DNA of 64,000 nucleotides from JAAXHF01 sp965242605 (GTDB lineage: Bacteria > Desulfobacterota > Binatia > Bin18), in contig CBDESS010000001.1 of the NCBI GenBank assembly GCA_965242605.1, forward strand, positions 868,001-932,000. The letters are read 5' to 3'. A program made the position numbers and the translations under genes. Of this stretch, positions 41,104 through 49,470 are shown one piece after another. The notes under the pieces were generated by a model, which saw only the letters and a program-made list of their open reading frames with translations, did not search any database and was not told the origin of the DNA. Every line of letters starts with the position of its first letter. The stretch's first letter is position 1.

Positions 41104-41972
41104 AAGGCATCATCCTGGCCGGCGGACTCGGCAAACGCCTGTATCCCCTCAGCCGGGCGGTCAGCAAACAGCTCATGCCGGTGTATGACAAGCCCATGAT
41201 CTATTATCCCCTGTCGGTGCTGATGCTGGCCGGGATTCGAGACATCCTGGTCATCACTACTCCTCACGAACAGGACGCTTTTGTCCGGCTGCTGGGTGAC
41301 GGACAGTGGCTGGGTCTCAGCATCGGCTATGCCGACCAGCCCCAGCCGCACGGCATTGCCCAGGCTTTCCTGATTGGGCGGGAGTTTATCGGCTCGGAGC
41401 CGGTCTGCCTGATGCTGGGCGATAATATCTTCTATGGCCACGGCCTGCCGGCCCTGCTCCAGACCGCGGCCAGGCGGAGCGCCGGCGCAACGGTGTTCGC
41501 CTGTCAGGTCCGAGACCCTGAGCGCTATGGGGTGGTCGAGTTTGACCCGGCCGGGCGGGCGATCAGCCTGGCCGAAAAACCGCCCTGCCCACGCTCCCAC
41601 TACGCGGTGACCGGTCTGTATTTTTATGACAATCGGGTCGGGGACATTGCCGCCGGGCTTGCCCCTTCGGCGCGTGGAGAGCTGGAAATTACCGATATCA
41701 ATCGGGCCTATCTCCACGACCGGAGCCTGTACGTTGAAAAACTCGGACGGGGGGTCGCCTGGCTGGATACGGGCACACACGAATCCCTGCTCCAGGCGGC
41801 CAATTTCGTCCACGCCCTGCAAGAGCGCCAGGGCTTGATGATCGCCTGCGTGGAGGAAATCGCCTACACCCTCGGCTATATCACCGCCGCGGATGTGGCC
41901 CGGCGGGCCGAGGGCATGAAGGACAACGCTTACGGCCACTATCTCCTGCGGCTGCTTGGCGAGGCCGACTGA
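41100..41972 (+). CDS. rfbA: Glucose-1-phosphate thymidylyltransferase
   Basis: 290 residues. The nucleotidyltransferase signature GIILAGGLGKRLYPLSRAVS, LMPVYDKPMIYYPLSVLM, and VCLMLGDNIFYG are all present. It makes dTDP-glucose from Glc-1-P and dTTP, the first step of dTDP-rhamnose synthesis. It overlaps rfbB by four bases. Confidence 0.96.
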   Translation: MKGIILAGGLGKRLYPLSRAVSKQLMPVYDKPMIYYPLSVLMLAGIRDILVITTPHEQDAFVRLLGDGQWLGLSIGYADQPQPHGIAQAFLIGREFIGSEPVCLMLGDNIFYGHGLPALLQTAARRSAGATVFACQVRDPERYGVVEFDPAGRAISLAEKPPCPRSHYAVTGLYFYDNRVGDIAAGLAPSARGELEITDINRAYLHDRSLYVEKLGRGVAWLDTGTHESLLQAANFVHALQERQGLMIACVEEIAYTLGYITAADVARRAEGMKDNAYGHYLLRLLGEAD

Positions 41973-41973
41973 C

Positions 41974-42828
41974 ATGAACATCCTGATAACCGGCGCGCAG
42001 GGACAACTCGGCCAGGCCCTCCAGGCAGCTCTGAGCCGCGGCGCAGACCGGGTTGTCGCCTGCGGTAAATCCGAGCTTGATATCGCCCGACTCGCCGCGG
42101 TCCGCGCCGCAGTCGGCCAGATTCGCCCCCATATCGTCATCAACGCCGCCGCCTTCACCCACGTCGATGAGGCCGAGACCGCGCCCGAGGCGGCCTATCG
42201 GGTCAACGCGCTGGGGCCGCGCAACCTGGCCCTGGCCAGTGCTGAGCAGGCCATCCCCCTGCTGCACATCTCAACCGATTACGTCTTTGACGGCCGGGCC
42301 GAGCGGCCCTACCACGAGTTTGACCGGCCCGGCCCGCTGTCGGTGTACGGGCTGAGTAAACTGGCCGGCGAAGAGGCGGTGCGCAGCCTCACCTGCCAAC
42401 ACTATATCGTGCGGACCGCCTGGCTCTACCACACCCTGGGCCGCAATTTCGTCACAACAATGCGTGGGCTGGCCGCCAAACCGGACAGGCCGGAGGTGCG
42501 GGTGGTGAGCGATCAGTACGGCTCGCCAACCTATGCGCCGCATCTGGCCGCAGCGCTGCTCAAGCTCATCCACAGCCGGGCCTACGGCACCTACCATATG
42601 GCCGGCGCGGGCGGCACGAGCTGGTTCGAGTTGACCCGGACCTTGTATCGTCTGCTCGGTCTTGCGGCCCCGGTCACACCGGTCGCGACGAGCGCCTTCC
42701 CCCGCCCCGCCCCACGGCCGCGCTACGCGGTCCTGACCACCGTACAGGACCCCGCCTTTGTCTTGCCGGCCTGGCAGGACGGCCTCGCCGCTTTTGTCCA
42801 GGCCGCTGCCCAAGAGCGGGCCGGCTGA
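41974..42828 (+). CDS. rfbD: dTDP-4-dehydrorhamnose reductase
   Basis: 284 residues, start at 41974 directly after the rfbA stop. SDR-type NADPH loop NILITGAQGQLGQAL, HISTDYVFDG and YGLSKLAGEEAV (Tyr-xxx-Lys) are visible. It reduces dTDP-4-keto-rhamnose to dTDP-rhamnose. The epimerase gene rfbC, which should act between RfbB and RfbD, is not in this cluster. Confidence 0.95.
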   Translation: MNILITGAQGQLGQALQAALSRGADRVVACGKSELDIARLAAVRAAVGQIRPHIVINAAAFTHVDEAETAPEAAYRVNALGPRNLALASAEQAIPLLHISTDYVFDGRAERPYHEFDRPGPLSVYGLSKLAGEEAVRSLTCQHYIVRTAWLYHTLGRNFVTTMRGLAAKPDRPEVRVVSDQYGSPTYAPHLAAALLKLIHSRAYGTYHMAGAGGTSWFELTRTLYRLLGLAAPVTPVATSAFPRPAPRPRYAVLTTVQDPAFVLPAWQDGLAAFVQAAAQERAG

Positions 42829-42843
42829 TATCCGCTCGGCGGC

Positions 42844-42872
42844 TTGACAAGTCGGCGGTGCATCACTACCTT
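42844..42872 (+). promoter_or_regulatory. Probable promoter of the ABC/Gld-like operon
   Basis: TTGACA (42844-42849), 17 bases, then TACCTT (42867-42872). It lies about 100 bases upstream of the ATPase start and 16 bases after rfbD. Confidence 0.5.
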
Positions 42873-42971
42873 TCTTCTGCCAACACAACAGTCGCAGGAC
42901 AGTCAGAAGAGGACAGACGGGTTTCCACGAATGCCTCTCTCAAACGCTTACATGTCCATGTGTTCTACGCC

Positions 42972-43739
42972 ATGATAGAAGTGCAGCATCTGACAAAACG
43001 CTACGGAGACCTGACCGCGGTCTCGAATGTTTCTTTTCAGGTCGATACCGGCCAGATTCTCGGCTTCCTCGGTCCCAACGGCTCGGGCAAAACCACGACC
43101 ATGCGCGTTATTACCGGCTTCATGCCGGCAACGAGCGGCACGGTCAAAGTCGATGGGCTCGATATTTTCACCGACTCCTTTGAGGTGCGCAAGCGTATCG
43201 GCTACCTGCCGGAAAGCCCGCCTTTGTACACCGATATGACCGTCAGCGCATATCTGCGCTTTGTGGCCCGGATCAAGGGGCTGAGAAAGGCCGAGATTGC
43301 CGAGGCCCTCGACACGGCCATAACCCGCTGTGGGCTGACCGAGGTCGTCAACCGGCTGACTGGCCACCTGTCCAAGGGTTTTCGGCAGCGGGTCGGGCTG
43401 GCCCAGGCGATCATTCACAATCCCGCGGTCCTGGTCCTCGACGAGCCAACCGTGGGGCTTGACCCCCAGCAGATCATCGAGATTCGCTCCCTCATCAAAG
43501 GGCTGGCCGGCTCGCACACCGTTGTGCTGTCCACCCACATTCTGCCCGAGGTCGCCCAGGTGTGCGAAAAAGTGGTCATCATCCACTCCGGCCAGGTCGT
43601 GCTCGAAGATATCCTGGACCATCTGACCCAGGACCAATCGCTGGAAGACGTCTTCTTGCGGGCCATCGCCCAGGAAGACGCCCAGCCGGCCCCATCCGAC
43701 ACACCGGCGGAGACGGACGAGGAAGGGAGCGGAGCATGA
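42972..43739 (+). CDS. ABC transporter ATP-binding protein (GldA-like)
   Basis: 255 residues from 42972 (MIEVQHLTKRYGDL); the frame extends upstream to 42858 without family similarity and no strong ribosome site is seen. Walker A is GPNGSGKTTTMR, the signature is LSKGFRQRVGLAQA, Walker B is VLVLDEPTVGLD and the H-loop is STHIL. Short ATPases of this type pair with ABC-2 permeases. A C-terminal acidic tail follows. It is translationally coupled to the permease (ATGA overlap at 43736). Confidence 0.93.
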   Translation: MIEVQHLTKRYGDLTAVSNVSFQVDTGQILGFLGPNGSGKTTTMRVITGFMPATSGTVKVDGLDIFTDSFEVRKRIGYLPESPPLYTDMTVSAYLRFVARIKGLRKAEIAEALDTAITRCGLTEVVNRLTGHLSKGFRQRVGLAQAIIHNPAVLVLDEPTVGLDPQQIIEIRSLIKGLAGSHTVVLSTHILPEVAQVCEKVVIIHSGQVVLEDILDHLTQDQSLEDVFLRAIAQEDAQPAPSDTPAETDEEGSGA

Positions 43740-44506
43740 GAAACATCTGGACGATTATCGGCAAGGAACTCCGCTCCTATTTTGTCTCGCCGGTAGCCTA
43801 TGTGGTGTTGACCGGCTTTCTGCTGCTGGGCGGCTGGTTTTTCTTCAATCTGCTGTCGCGCTTCAACCTCCTGCTGTCGCTCTACACCGAGTTTCAGGCC
43901 GGAGCTGCCCTGCAGCTCAACCTCAACGACTTTGTGATCGCCCCGCTGATGAACAACCTGTCCATCATCCTGGTCATTCTGATCCCCATGATCACCATGC
44001 GGACCTTTGCCGAGGAAAAAAAAGGCGGCACCTATGAACTGCTGCTGACCTCGCCCCTGCGGACGACAGAAATTGTGCTGGGAAAATTTCTGGCCTCTTT
44101 TGTGTTTATCTGCCTGATGATCGGCCTGACCACCATCTACCCGATTCTGCTGGTTGTGTTCGGCAATCCAGAGGTCTGGGTCATGGCCGCCGGCTATCTC
44201 GGCCTGCTGCTGATGGCGACCTCTTTTGTGGCCGTCGGGCTGTTCACCTCCTCGGTGACAGAAAACCAGATTATCGCCGCGGTCAGCGGCCTCGTCGTCA
44301 TGCTGCTGCTCTACATCATCGGCTGGCCGGCCCAGAGCGCCGGCGAGGTCCTCGGCCCGATCCTCATCTATCTGTCCATCACCGATCACTTTGCCGAACT
44401 GGTCAAGGGCATCGTTGACACCCGGGCGCTGGTCTATTTCGCCAGCCTGATCGGCCTCTCGCTGTTCCTGACCATGCGTTCGGTTGAATCGCTGCGCTGG
44501 AGGTAA
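43736..44506 (+). CDS. ABC-2 type permease (GldF-like)
   Basis: 256 residues with about six membrane helices. The N-terminal KELRSYFVSPVAYVVL and the MRTFAEEKKGGTYELLLTSP coupling segment are typical of GldF/NosY-type permeases. With the ATPase upstream and the GldG-like and DUF4340 proteins downstream it forms a four-gene system known from many Gram-negative bacteria. In Bacteroidetes the related GldAFG is tied to gliding; here the transported substrate is unknown. Confidence 0.9.
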   Translation: MRNIWTIIGKELRSYFVSPVAYVVLTGFLLLGGWFFFNLLSRFNLLLSLYTEFQAGAALQLNLNDFVIAPLMNNLSIILVILIPMITMRTFAEEKKGGTYELLLTSPLRTTEIVLGKFLASFVFICLMIGLTTIYPILLVVFGNPEVWVMAAGYLGLLLMATSFVAVGLFTSSVTENQIIAAVSGLVVMLLLYIIGWPAQSAGEVLGPILIYLSITDHFAELVKGIVDTRALVYFASLIGLSLFLTMRSVESLRWR

Positions 44507-44511
44507 GTGGC

Positions 44512-46083
44512 ATGCCGCGTCTCGGTGGCTTCTATGGTGTGGCCGGGGTCATCCTGCTCGTCTTTGCGGGCATTGCCTATTACCTGACCCGCTTTGTCTC
44601 GAGCTATGTCCTGATCCACGGCCTGCTGGGCCTGCTGGCCCTGATCGGCTACTTTGCCTCGGCCAAAGACAACCTGTGGACATTTCTGGGCGAGCGGTCC
44701 ACCCAATACGGTGCCAACGCGGCCCTGTATTCCCTCATCGCTTTTGGCGTGCTGATCGCGCTCAACTACCTCGGCACGCGCTACTCTCATCGCTTTGACC
44801 TGACCGCTGCCGGGGTCTACAGCCTGTCTCCGCAGTCGCAGCAGGTGGTGGAAAGCCTGAACAATGAGCTCCGCATCAACGCCTTTGTCCCGGCCGGGGC
44901 CGACCCCCAGCTCGAAGACCTGCTGGACAGCTACAGCTACGCCTCAGACCGGCTGGTGTCCACTATTGTTGACCCCGACGCCCGCCCGGACCTGACCGAG
45001 CGCTTCCAGATCACCAGCCTGCCGGCCATTCATTTGCAGTACGGCGGGCGGTCGAATGTCGTCACCACCATTTCTGAAGAAGCTCTCACCAACGGGATCA
45101 TCAAAGTCGCCCAGGCCGAGGCCAAAACCGTCTACTTTGTCGAGGGTCACGGCCAGCCCAGCACCGAGGATAACGAGCAGAGCCAGGGCTACGGCCAGTT
45201 CAAAGTCGCTCTGGAGAATGAAGGCTACACGGTCAGGACGCTGATCCTGTCTCCAGATACCGCGGTGCCGGACGACGCCAGCGTGCTCATTATCGCCGGT
45301 GCCCAGCGTTCACTGCTGCCCCACGAGACCCAGGCCATTGATCACTACCTCAAGCAGGAGGGCCACGCCCTGTTTCTGCTCAGCCCCCGCGTAACCCCAG
45401 AGCTGTCAGACTACCTGGCCAACTGGGGGGTTCAGGTCGGCAACGACGTGATTGTTGACGAACAAGTCCAACTCCTGCGCGGCAGGACCTTTACCCTCAC
45501 CCCGGTCGTCACCAGCTATGGCCAGCACCCTATCACCGACGGGCTGAGTCGGCATGGAGGCGCGGCCCTGACCTCGTATGGCATTTCGCGCTCCGTTGAG
45601 CCAATCCCTCCCCCGCTCTCCGCCGATGGAGAAGGGCAGGCAGGGCCGTCACCGGTCAGCCTGGCCCAGACCGGCCCCAACTCGTGGGCCGAGACCGACC
45701 TGGAAGGCATTTTTCAGAACCAGACGGCCTCCATTGACGAGCAGGACCGCCGCGGCCCCATCTCGCTCGCTGTCGCCCTGACCGCCAATCTCAAAGCAAT
45801 GGGGGCCGAGCAGGAGGGCAACGCCCGGCTGGCCGTGTTTGGCAACGCCGACTTTGCCAACAACCAGTACATCCACCAGTACTTCAACCGCGATGTGCTG
45901 CTGAATACCGTCAGCTGGCTGGGCGGCGAAGAAGATTTGATCTCGGTCCGGCCGCGCACCCTGCGGTCCTCACGGGTCCAGTTCACCCAGGAGCAGGGAG
46001 AGGCCATATTTTATCTATCGGTCCTGATTCTGCCCGAGATTCTGCTGCTTGCCGGCTTGGCCGTCTGGTGGAGTCGCCGATGA
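44512..46083 (+). CDS. GldG-like ABC transporter auxiliary protein
   Basis: 523 residues. Three or so N-terminal helices (YGVAGVILLVFAGIAYYL, LIHGLLGLLALIGYFA, LYSLIAFGVLIALNYLGTR) are followed by a large periplasmic domain with RFDLTAAGVYSLSPQS and FVEGHGQPS. A final helix lies at the C-terminus (LILPEILLLAGLAVWW). This is the DUF/GldG architecture. The stretch around residue 365 (PIPPPLSADGEGQ) is a low-complexity linker. The stop overlaps the start of the next gene. Confidence 0.85.
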   Translation: MPRLGGFYGVAGVILLVFAGIAYYLTRFVSSYVLIHGLLGLLALIGYFASAKDNLWTFLGERSTQYGANAALYSLIAFGVLIALNYLGTRYSHRFDLTAAGVYSLSPQSQQVVESLNNELRINAFVPAGADPQLEDLLDSYSYASDRLVSTIVDPDARPDLTERFQITSLPAIHLQYGGRSNVVTTISEEALTNGIIKVAQAEAKTVYFVEGHGQPSTEDNEQSQGYGQFKVALENEGYTVRTLILSPDTAVPDDASVLIIAGAQRSLLPHETQAIDHYLKQEGHALFLLSPRVTPELSDYLANWGVQVGNDVIVDEQVQLLRGRTFTLTPVVTSYGQHPITDGLSRHGGAALTSYGISRSVEPIPPPLSADGEGQAGPSPVSLAQTGPNSWAETDLEGIFQNQTASIDEQDRRGPISLAVALTANLKAMGAEQEGNARLAVFGNADFANNQYIHQYFNRDVLLNTVSWLGGEEDLISVRPRTLRSSRVQFTQEQGEAIFYLSVLILPEILLLAGLAVWWSRR

Positions 46084-47507
46084 TTCCGCGCCGAACCCTG
46101 CTGATGCTGGCCGTCCTGCTCGGACTCGGCGGCTATATCTACTTTATTGACCTGGACCGGCAGCAGGCCGAGGCAGACGCCAAGACCCTGCTTGAGTTTG
46201 ATCCGCAAACCGTGACCCAGGTCGCCCTGGTCTATCCCGACCGCGAGCTGCACCTGGCCCACGACGACGCCGGCTGGAACATCACCCAGCCGATTGAGGC
46301 CCGGGCCGACAGCGAGGCGGTCGATAATCTGGTCAAAGCGGTGGACGAGGCCGAGATCTCCCGGACGCTTGACGAACCCCAGCCGGACCTGGCCCTGTAC
46401 GGCCTTGACACCCCCGCGGTCACCGTCCGGCTTACGCTCAGGGACGGCACGCAGCTGCCGCACATCACCGTTGGCAACGACACCCCGGTCGGCTATGCGG
46501 TCTACGTTCAACGGGCGGGGGAAGACAGCATTCTGCTCACCCCTCAGTCCTTTCGGCTGGGCATGACCAAACAGCCCACAGACCTGCGCGACAAGACTGT
46601 GCTGGCCTTTGACAAGGAGCAGGTCAGTCGGATTGAAGTCAGCCGCCCGGCAACGGCCGAACCGGCGACCGTCCTGCGCAAAGCCGACCGCGGCTGGACG
46701 CTTGACCCGGACCGGCCGACGGACGAGGCCACCGTCAGCACCTTCCTGGCGTCTTTGAGCGGGATGCGCGCCCAGGACTTCATTGACCAGCCCGGAGCGG
46801 ACCTCACAGCGTTCGGCCTTGACCCGCCGCAGCTCGAGGTCGGCCTGACCCTGACCGAAGACTCGCCTCGACTGCGCCTGCTGGTCGGCAGCGAAACATC
46901 AAACGACCGCGGCACCAGGCAACGCCATGTGAAACGCCAGGACACCCAAACCCTGTATCTGGTCGGCGACTGGACCTTCAATGATCTCAATAAAACCACC
47001 AACGACTTCCGGGACAAGACGCTCGCGCGGTTTGTCAGGGATGCGGTCGTGCGGGTTGAGGTCAAACGTCAGGACGGAGCCGGGTTTCTGCTGACCAGAG
47101 ACCGGGAAGCACCCTGGCAGATTGATACCACCCAAGCCGGGACGCTCAAAGAAAGAGCGCTGGCCCAGTTTGTCACCGACATGCACGAACTGAAGGGATT
47201 TGCTATCGCCGCGGACAATCCCGACGACACCGGCGGCTATGGTCTGGGCGAGCCGCTGCTGACCATCCGTGCCTATGACCGGGCTGAAGAAAAGCTGGCC
47301 GGCCTGCTGATCGGCCAGACCACCACCGGCGATGACACGACCCGGACCTTTGCTATGGCCGAGGACGGCCAGACCGTTTTTGAACTCCGGGACTATGTCT
47401 TTGAGCGTCTGAACAAAAAACCCGCCGACTTCTGGGAAACGCCAGACAAAGCGGCCGACAACGAGGCCAGCGACGCAGAAGACACCCTTGAAGAAGAGCA
47501 GATGTAA
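46080..47507 (+). CDS. DUF4340 domain protein
   Basis: 475 residues from 46080 (MIPRRTLLMLAVLLGLGGYIYF), an ATGA overlap with the previous gene. One N-terminal membrane anchor precedes a long periplasmic region with three repeats of a DUF4340-like pattern (AGWNITQPIEARAD, YGLDTPAVTVRLTL; AFGLDPPQLEVGLTL; GYGLGEPLLTIRAY). It ends in an acidic tail. DUF4340 proteins regularly sit at the end of GldAFG-type operons and are presumed partners of the GldG-like protein. Confidence 0.85.
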   Translation: MIPRRTLLMLAVLLGLGGYIYFIDLDRQQAEADAKTLLEFDPQTVTQVALVYPDRELHLAHDDAGWNITQPIEARADSEAVDNLVKAVDEAEISRTLDEPQPDLALYGLDTPAVTVRLTLRDGTQLPHITVGNDTPVGYAVYVQRAGEDSILLTPQSFRLGMTKQPTDLRDKTVLAFDKEQVSRIEVSRPATAEPATVLRKADRGWTLDPDRPTDEATVSTFLASLSGMRAQDFIDQPGADLTAFGLDPPQLEVGLTLTEDSPRLRLLVGSETSNDRGTRQRHVKRQDTQTLYLVGDWTFNDLNKTTNDFRDKTLARFVRDAVVRVEVKRQDGAGFLLTRDREAPWQIDTTQAGTLKERALAQFVTDMHELKGFAIAADNPDDTGGYGLGEPLLTIRAYDRAEEKLAGLLIGQTTTGDDTTRTFAMAEDGQTVFELRDYVFERLNKKPADFWETPDKAADNEASDAEDTLEEEQM

Positions 47508-47537
47508 AGAAGGCTGTTGAGAACTGCAGGCGTATGC

Positions 47538-47753
47538 TCAGGCCGCCCGGTGGCCGCTGATCGCCTCCCGCAGCCCCTCAAGCAGCCCGGCCAAGTGGGC
47601 CTGCCCCCGCTCCACGCCACCAATCCGCGCTTCTATCCGGTCCATGCGCGCCTCCAGCCGGTCCATGCGCTGGCCCAGGGAGCGGTTGCCGGTCAGGAGC
47701 AGCCCGGCCAGGGCGACAGGGGCAGTGATGATGGCAGCCAGTTCCGGGGTCAT
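47538..47753 (-). CDS. Small membrane-anchored coiled-coil protein
   Basis: 71 residues. An N-terminal hydrophobic helix (AAIITAPVALAGLLL) is followed by a coiled-coil of repeated MDRLEARMDRIEARI heptads and LAGLLEGLREAI. The 30 bases before the DUF4340 stop and the 4 bases after the OmpA gene delimit it. Similar small proteins are common and uncharacterised. No strong ribosome site is visible, so expression may depend on coupling to the OmpA-like gene upstream. Confidence 0.6.
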   Translation of the reverse strand: MTPELAAIITAPVALAGLLLTGNRSLGQRMDRLEARMDRIEARIGGVERGQAHLAGLLEGLREAISGHRAA

Positions 47754-47757
47754 GGGA

Positions 47758-48525
47758 CTAATTTTCGATCACGACCTCAACCCGTCTGTTTTTCGTCCGT
47801 CCGCTCGGGTTGTCGCTGCCGTCCGGGTTGCTGTTGGGCGCGACCGGATAGCGCTCTCCATAGCCCTTGACGCTGACCCGGCTGCGTGCCACGCCGCCCG
47901 CCGCCAGTGCATTGACCACGCTGGCAGCGCGCTGTTCGGATAAACGCTGATTGAATTCCGCGCTGCCGACCGAATCGGTATGGCCCTCAACCGATACCTG
48001 CCGACCCTGGGCCTGGGTGTTCAATATCGTCGAAATATCGGCCGCCCGGCTGCGCGCTTGGGGCGTCAGGCTGGCTTGGCCAAACTGGAACAACACGTCC
48101 GGCAGGTTGACCACCACCCCGCGCGAGGTCTCTTCGGCTTCAAGCCCCTGGCGTTTGAGTTCTTCCAGGAGCCGGCGATTGCGGGCCAACTCCTGGCGCT
48201 GGCGTTGAATCTGCCCCGCCTGCTGGGCAAGCTCGGTGTCACGCTGCTGCATCCGGTCTCCGACCACCGCGCCGGTCCCGGCCCCAAGAGCGGCACCAAT
48301 TGCCGCGCCGGCGGCTGGTTTGCCGACTGCCGCGCCAATCAGGGCCCCGGTCGCGCCGCCGAGCAGCCCGCCGGCTCCGGTGCTCTTCTGGCGCGTGGTG
48401 AGGGGCTGGGAGCAGCCGGCCAGCAGCGCCACGGCGATAAGGGCCAGCCCCCGCAAGACGGTCCGATGTGTGCGGGGGTGGATTCTGGCGGCTGGTTCGG
48501 GCTGGACGGTCCGATCAGTAGTCAT
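47758..48525 (-). CDS. OmpA-family lipoprotein with glycine zipper
   Basis: 255 residues from 48525 (MTTDRTVQ). A lipoprotein signal ends in LLAGC. A glycine-zipper segment follows (GGLLGGATGALIGAAVG), then a Gln/Arg-rich coiled-coil, then a complete OmpA C-terminal peptidoglycan-binding domain (VSVEGHTDSVGSAEFNQRLS, RVSVKGYGERYP, NRRVEVVIEN). It should tether the outer membrane to the cell wall. The start overlaps the end of the next minus-strand gene by 11 bases. Confidence 0.9.
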   Translation of the reverse strand: MTTDRTVQPEPAARIHPRTHRTVLRGLALIAVALLAGCSQPLTTRQKSTGAGGLLGGATGALIGAAVGKPAAGAAIGAALGAGTGAVVGDRMQQRDTELAQQAGQIQRQRQELARNRRLLEELKRQGLEAEETSRGVVVNLPDVLFQFGQASLTPQARSRAADISTILNTQAQGRQVSVEGHTDSVGSAEFNQRLSEQRAASVVNALAAGGVARSRVSVKGYGERYPVAPNSNPDGSDNPSGRTKNRRVEVVIEN

Positions 48526-48907
48526 CGCCGTAGCGTTGCTGTTGCTGCCTGAGCCGTTCCAACTCCTGACGATCCTGTTCACTCTGACGTTGGAGTTCTT
48601 GAATCTGGCGCTGTTGGTCGGCCTGTTGGACTTCCTGACCCTGTACCTTGTCGCCGTACAGGGCACCGGTTCCGGCCCCGAGGGCGGTACCAATCGCCGC
48701 GCCAGCGCCCGGACTGCCTACCGCCGCGCCAATGAGCGAGCCGGCCGCACCGCCGATCAGGCCGCCGCCGATTGTGCTTTTCTCGCGTGTACTCAAGGGC
48801 TGCGAGCAGCCGCTGAGCAGCAGCACTACAGCCGCCAGCGCCACCATGCCGACCCGGCGTGAAACGACGCTGTCCTGTCCGGCGCGAACGCCTCTGTGCA
48901 TCCTCAT
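48515..48907 (-). CDS. Glycine-zipper lipoprotein
   Basis: 130 residues from 48907, with GGAGGTGG upstream. A lipobox (LLSGC) precedes SQPLSTREKST and a glycine zipper (GGGLIGGAAGSLIGAAVG), then a Gln-rich coiled-coil. The N-terminal 75 residues closely match the OmpA lipoprotein encoded directly downstream, so one arose from the other by duplication. Glycine-zipper proteins can oligomerise in the outer membrane. Confidence 0.85.
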   Translation of the reverse strand: MRMHRGVRAGQDSVVSRRVGMVALAAVVLLLSGCSQPLSTREKSTIGGGLIGGAAGSLIGAAVGSPGAGAAIGTALGAGTGALYGDKVQGQEVQQADQQRQIQELQRQSEQDRQELERLRQQQQRYGDDY

Positions 48908-48972
48908 GATCCACCTCCTTCATGTCGGGTATGGTACTGAGCCGTCTGAAATATGTCAATAGAAAACCGCGA

Positions 48973-49470
48973 CTAGCCAGGCGCGGGTGGGGCCGTGCCC
49001 GGCCGCGATGACCACAGCAGGCCGATCACGCCCAGCGTGATGCACGAGTCGGCTACATTGAAGGCCGGCCAGTGATAGCCCTGCCAGGAGACATCGACAA
49101 AATCGATGACATAGCCAAACCGGATGCGGTCAATCAGGTTGCCGAGCGCTCCGCCCAGAATAGCCACCAGGGCCAGCCGGGCCAGTCGTTCGTGCTCGCC
49201 CAGCCGGCGCAGAAAGAGCCCCAGAATGACAAGCGCGGCACCGCTGGTCAGGTAGAAGAAGGGCTGACGAAACCAGGCCGGGGCCCCGGCCAGCAGGCCA
49301 AAGGCCGCGCCAGGATTGCGCACATAGGTCAGGGCCAGCAGCCCGCTGATAATCTCGCGCGACTGGTAGAGCGTCATGGAGGAATCAACCAGATACTTGC
49401 TGAGCTGGTCAAGGACGACAATCGCCGCCACGATGGTGGAGGCTGAGCGGAAGCTGGGGGTCATCGGCAT
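48973..49470 (-). CDS. lspA: Lipoprotein signal peptidase
   Basis: 165 residues with four membrane helices. The catalytic aspartates are in GNLIDRIRFGYVID and FNVADS; YVRNPGAAFGLL is conserved. It cleaves lipoprotein signals after lipidation and is needed for the several lipoproteins in this window. Its start lies within the last codons of ileS, the classic ileS-lspA pair. Confidence 0.95.
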   Translation of the reverse strand: MPMTPSFRSASTIVAAIVVLDQLSKYLVDSSMTLYQSREIISGLLALTYVRNPGAAFGLLAGAPAWFRQPFFYLTSGAALVILGLFLRRLGEHERLARLALVAILGGALGNLIDRIRFGYVIDFVDVSWQGYHWPAFNVADSCITLGVIGLLWSSRPGTAPPAPG

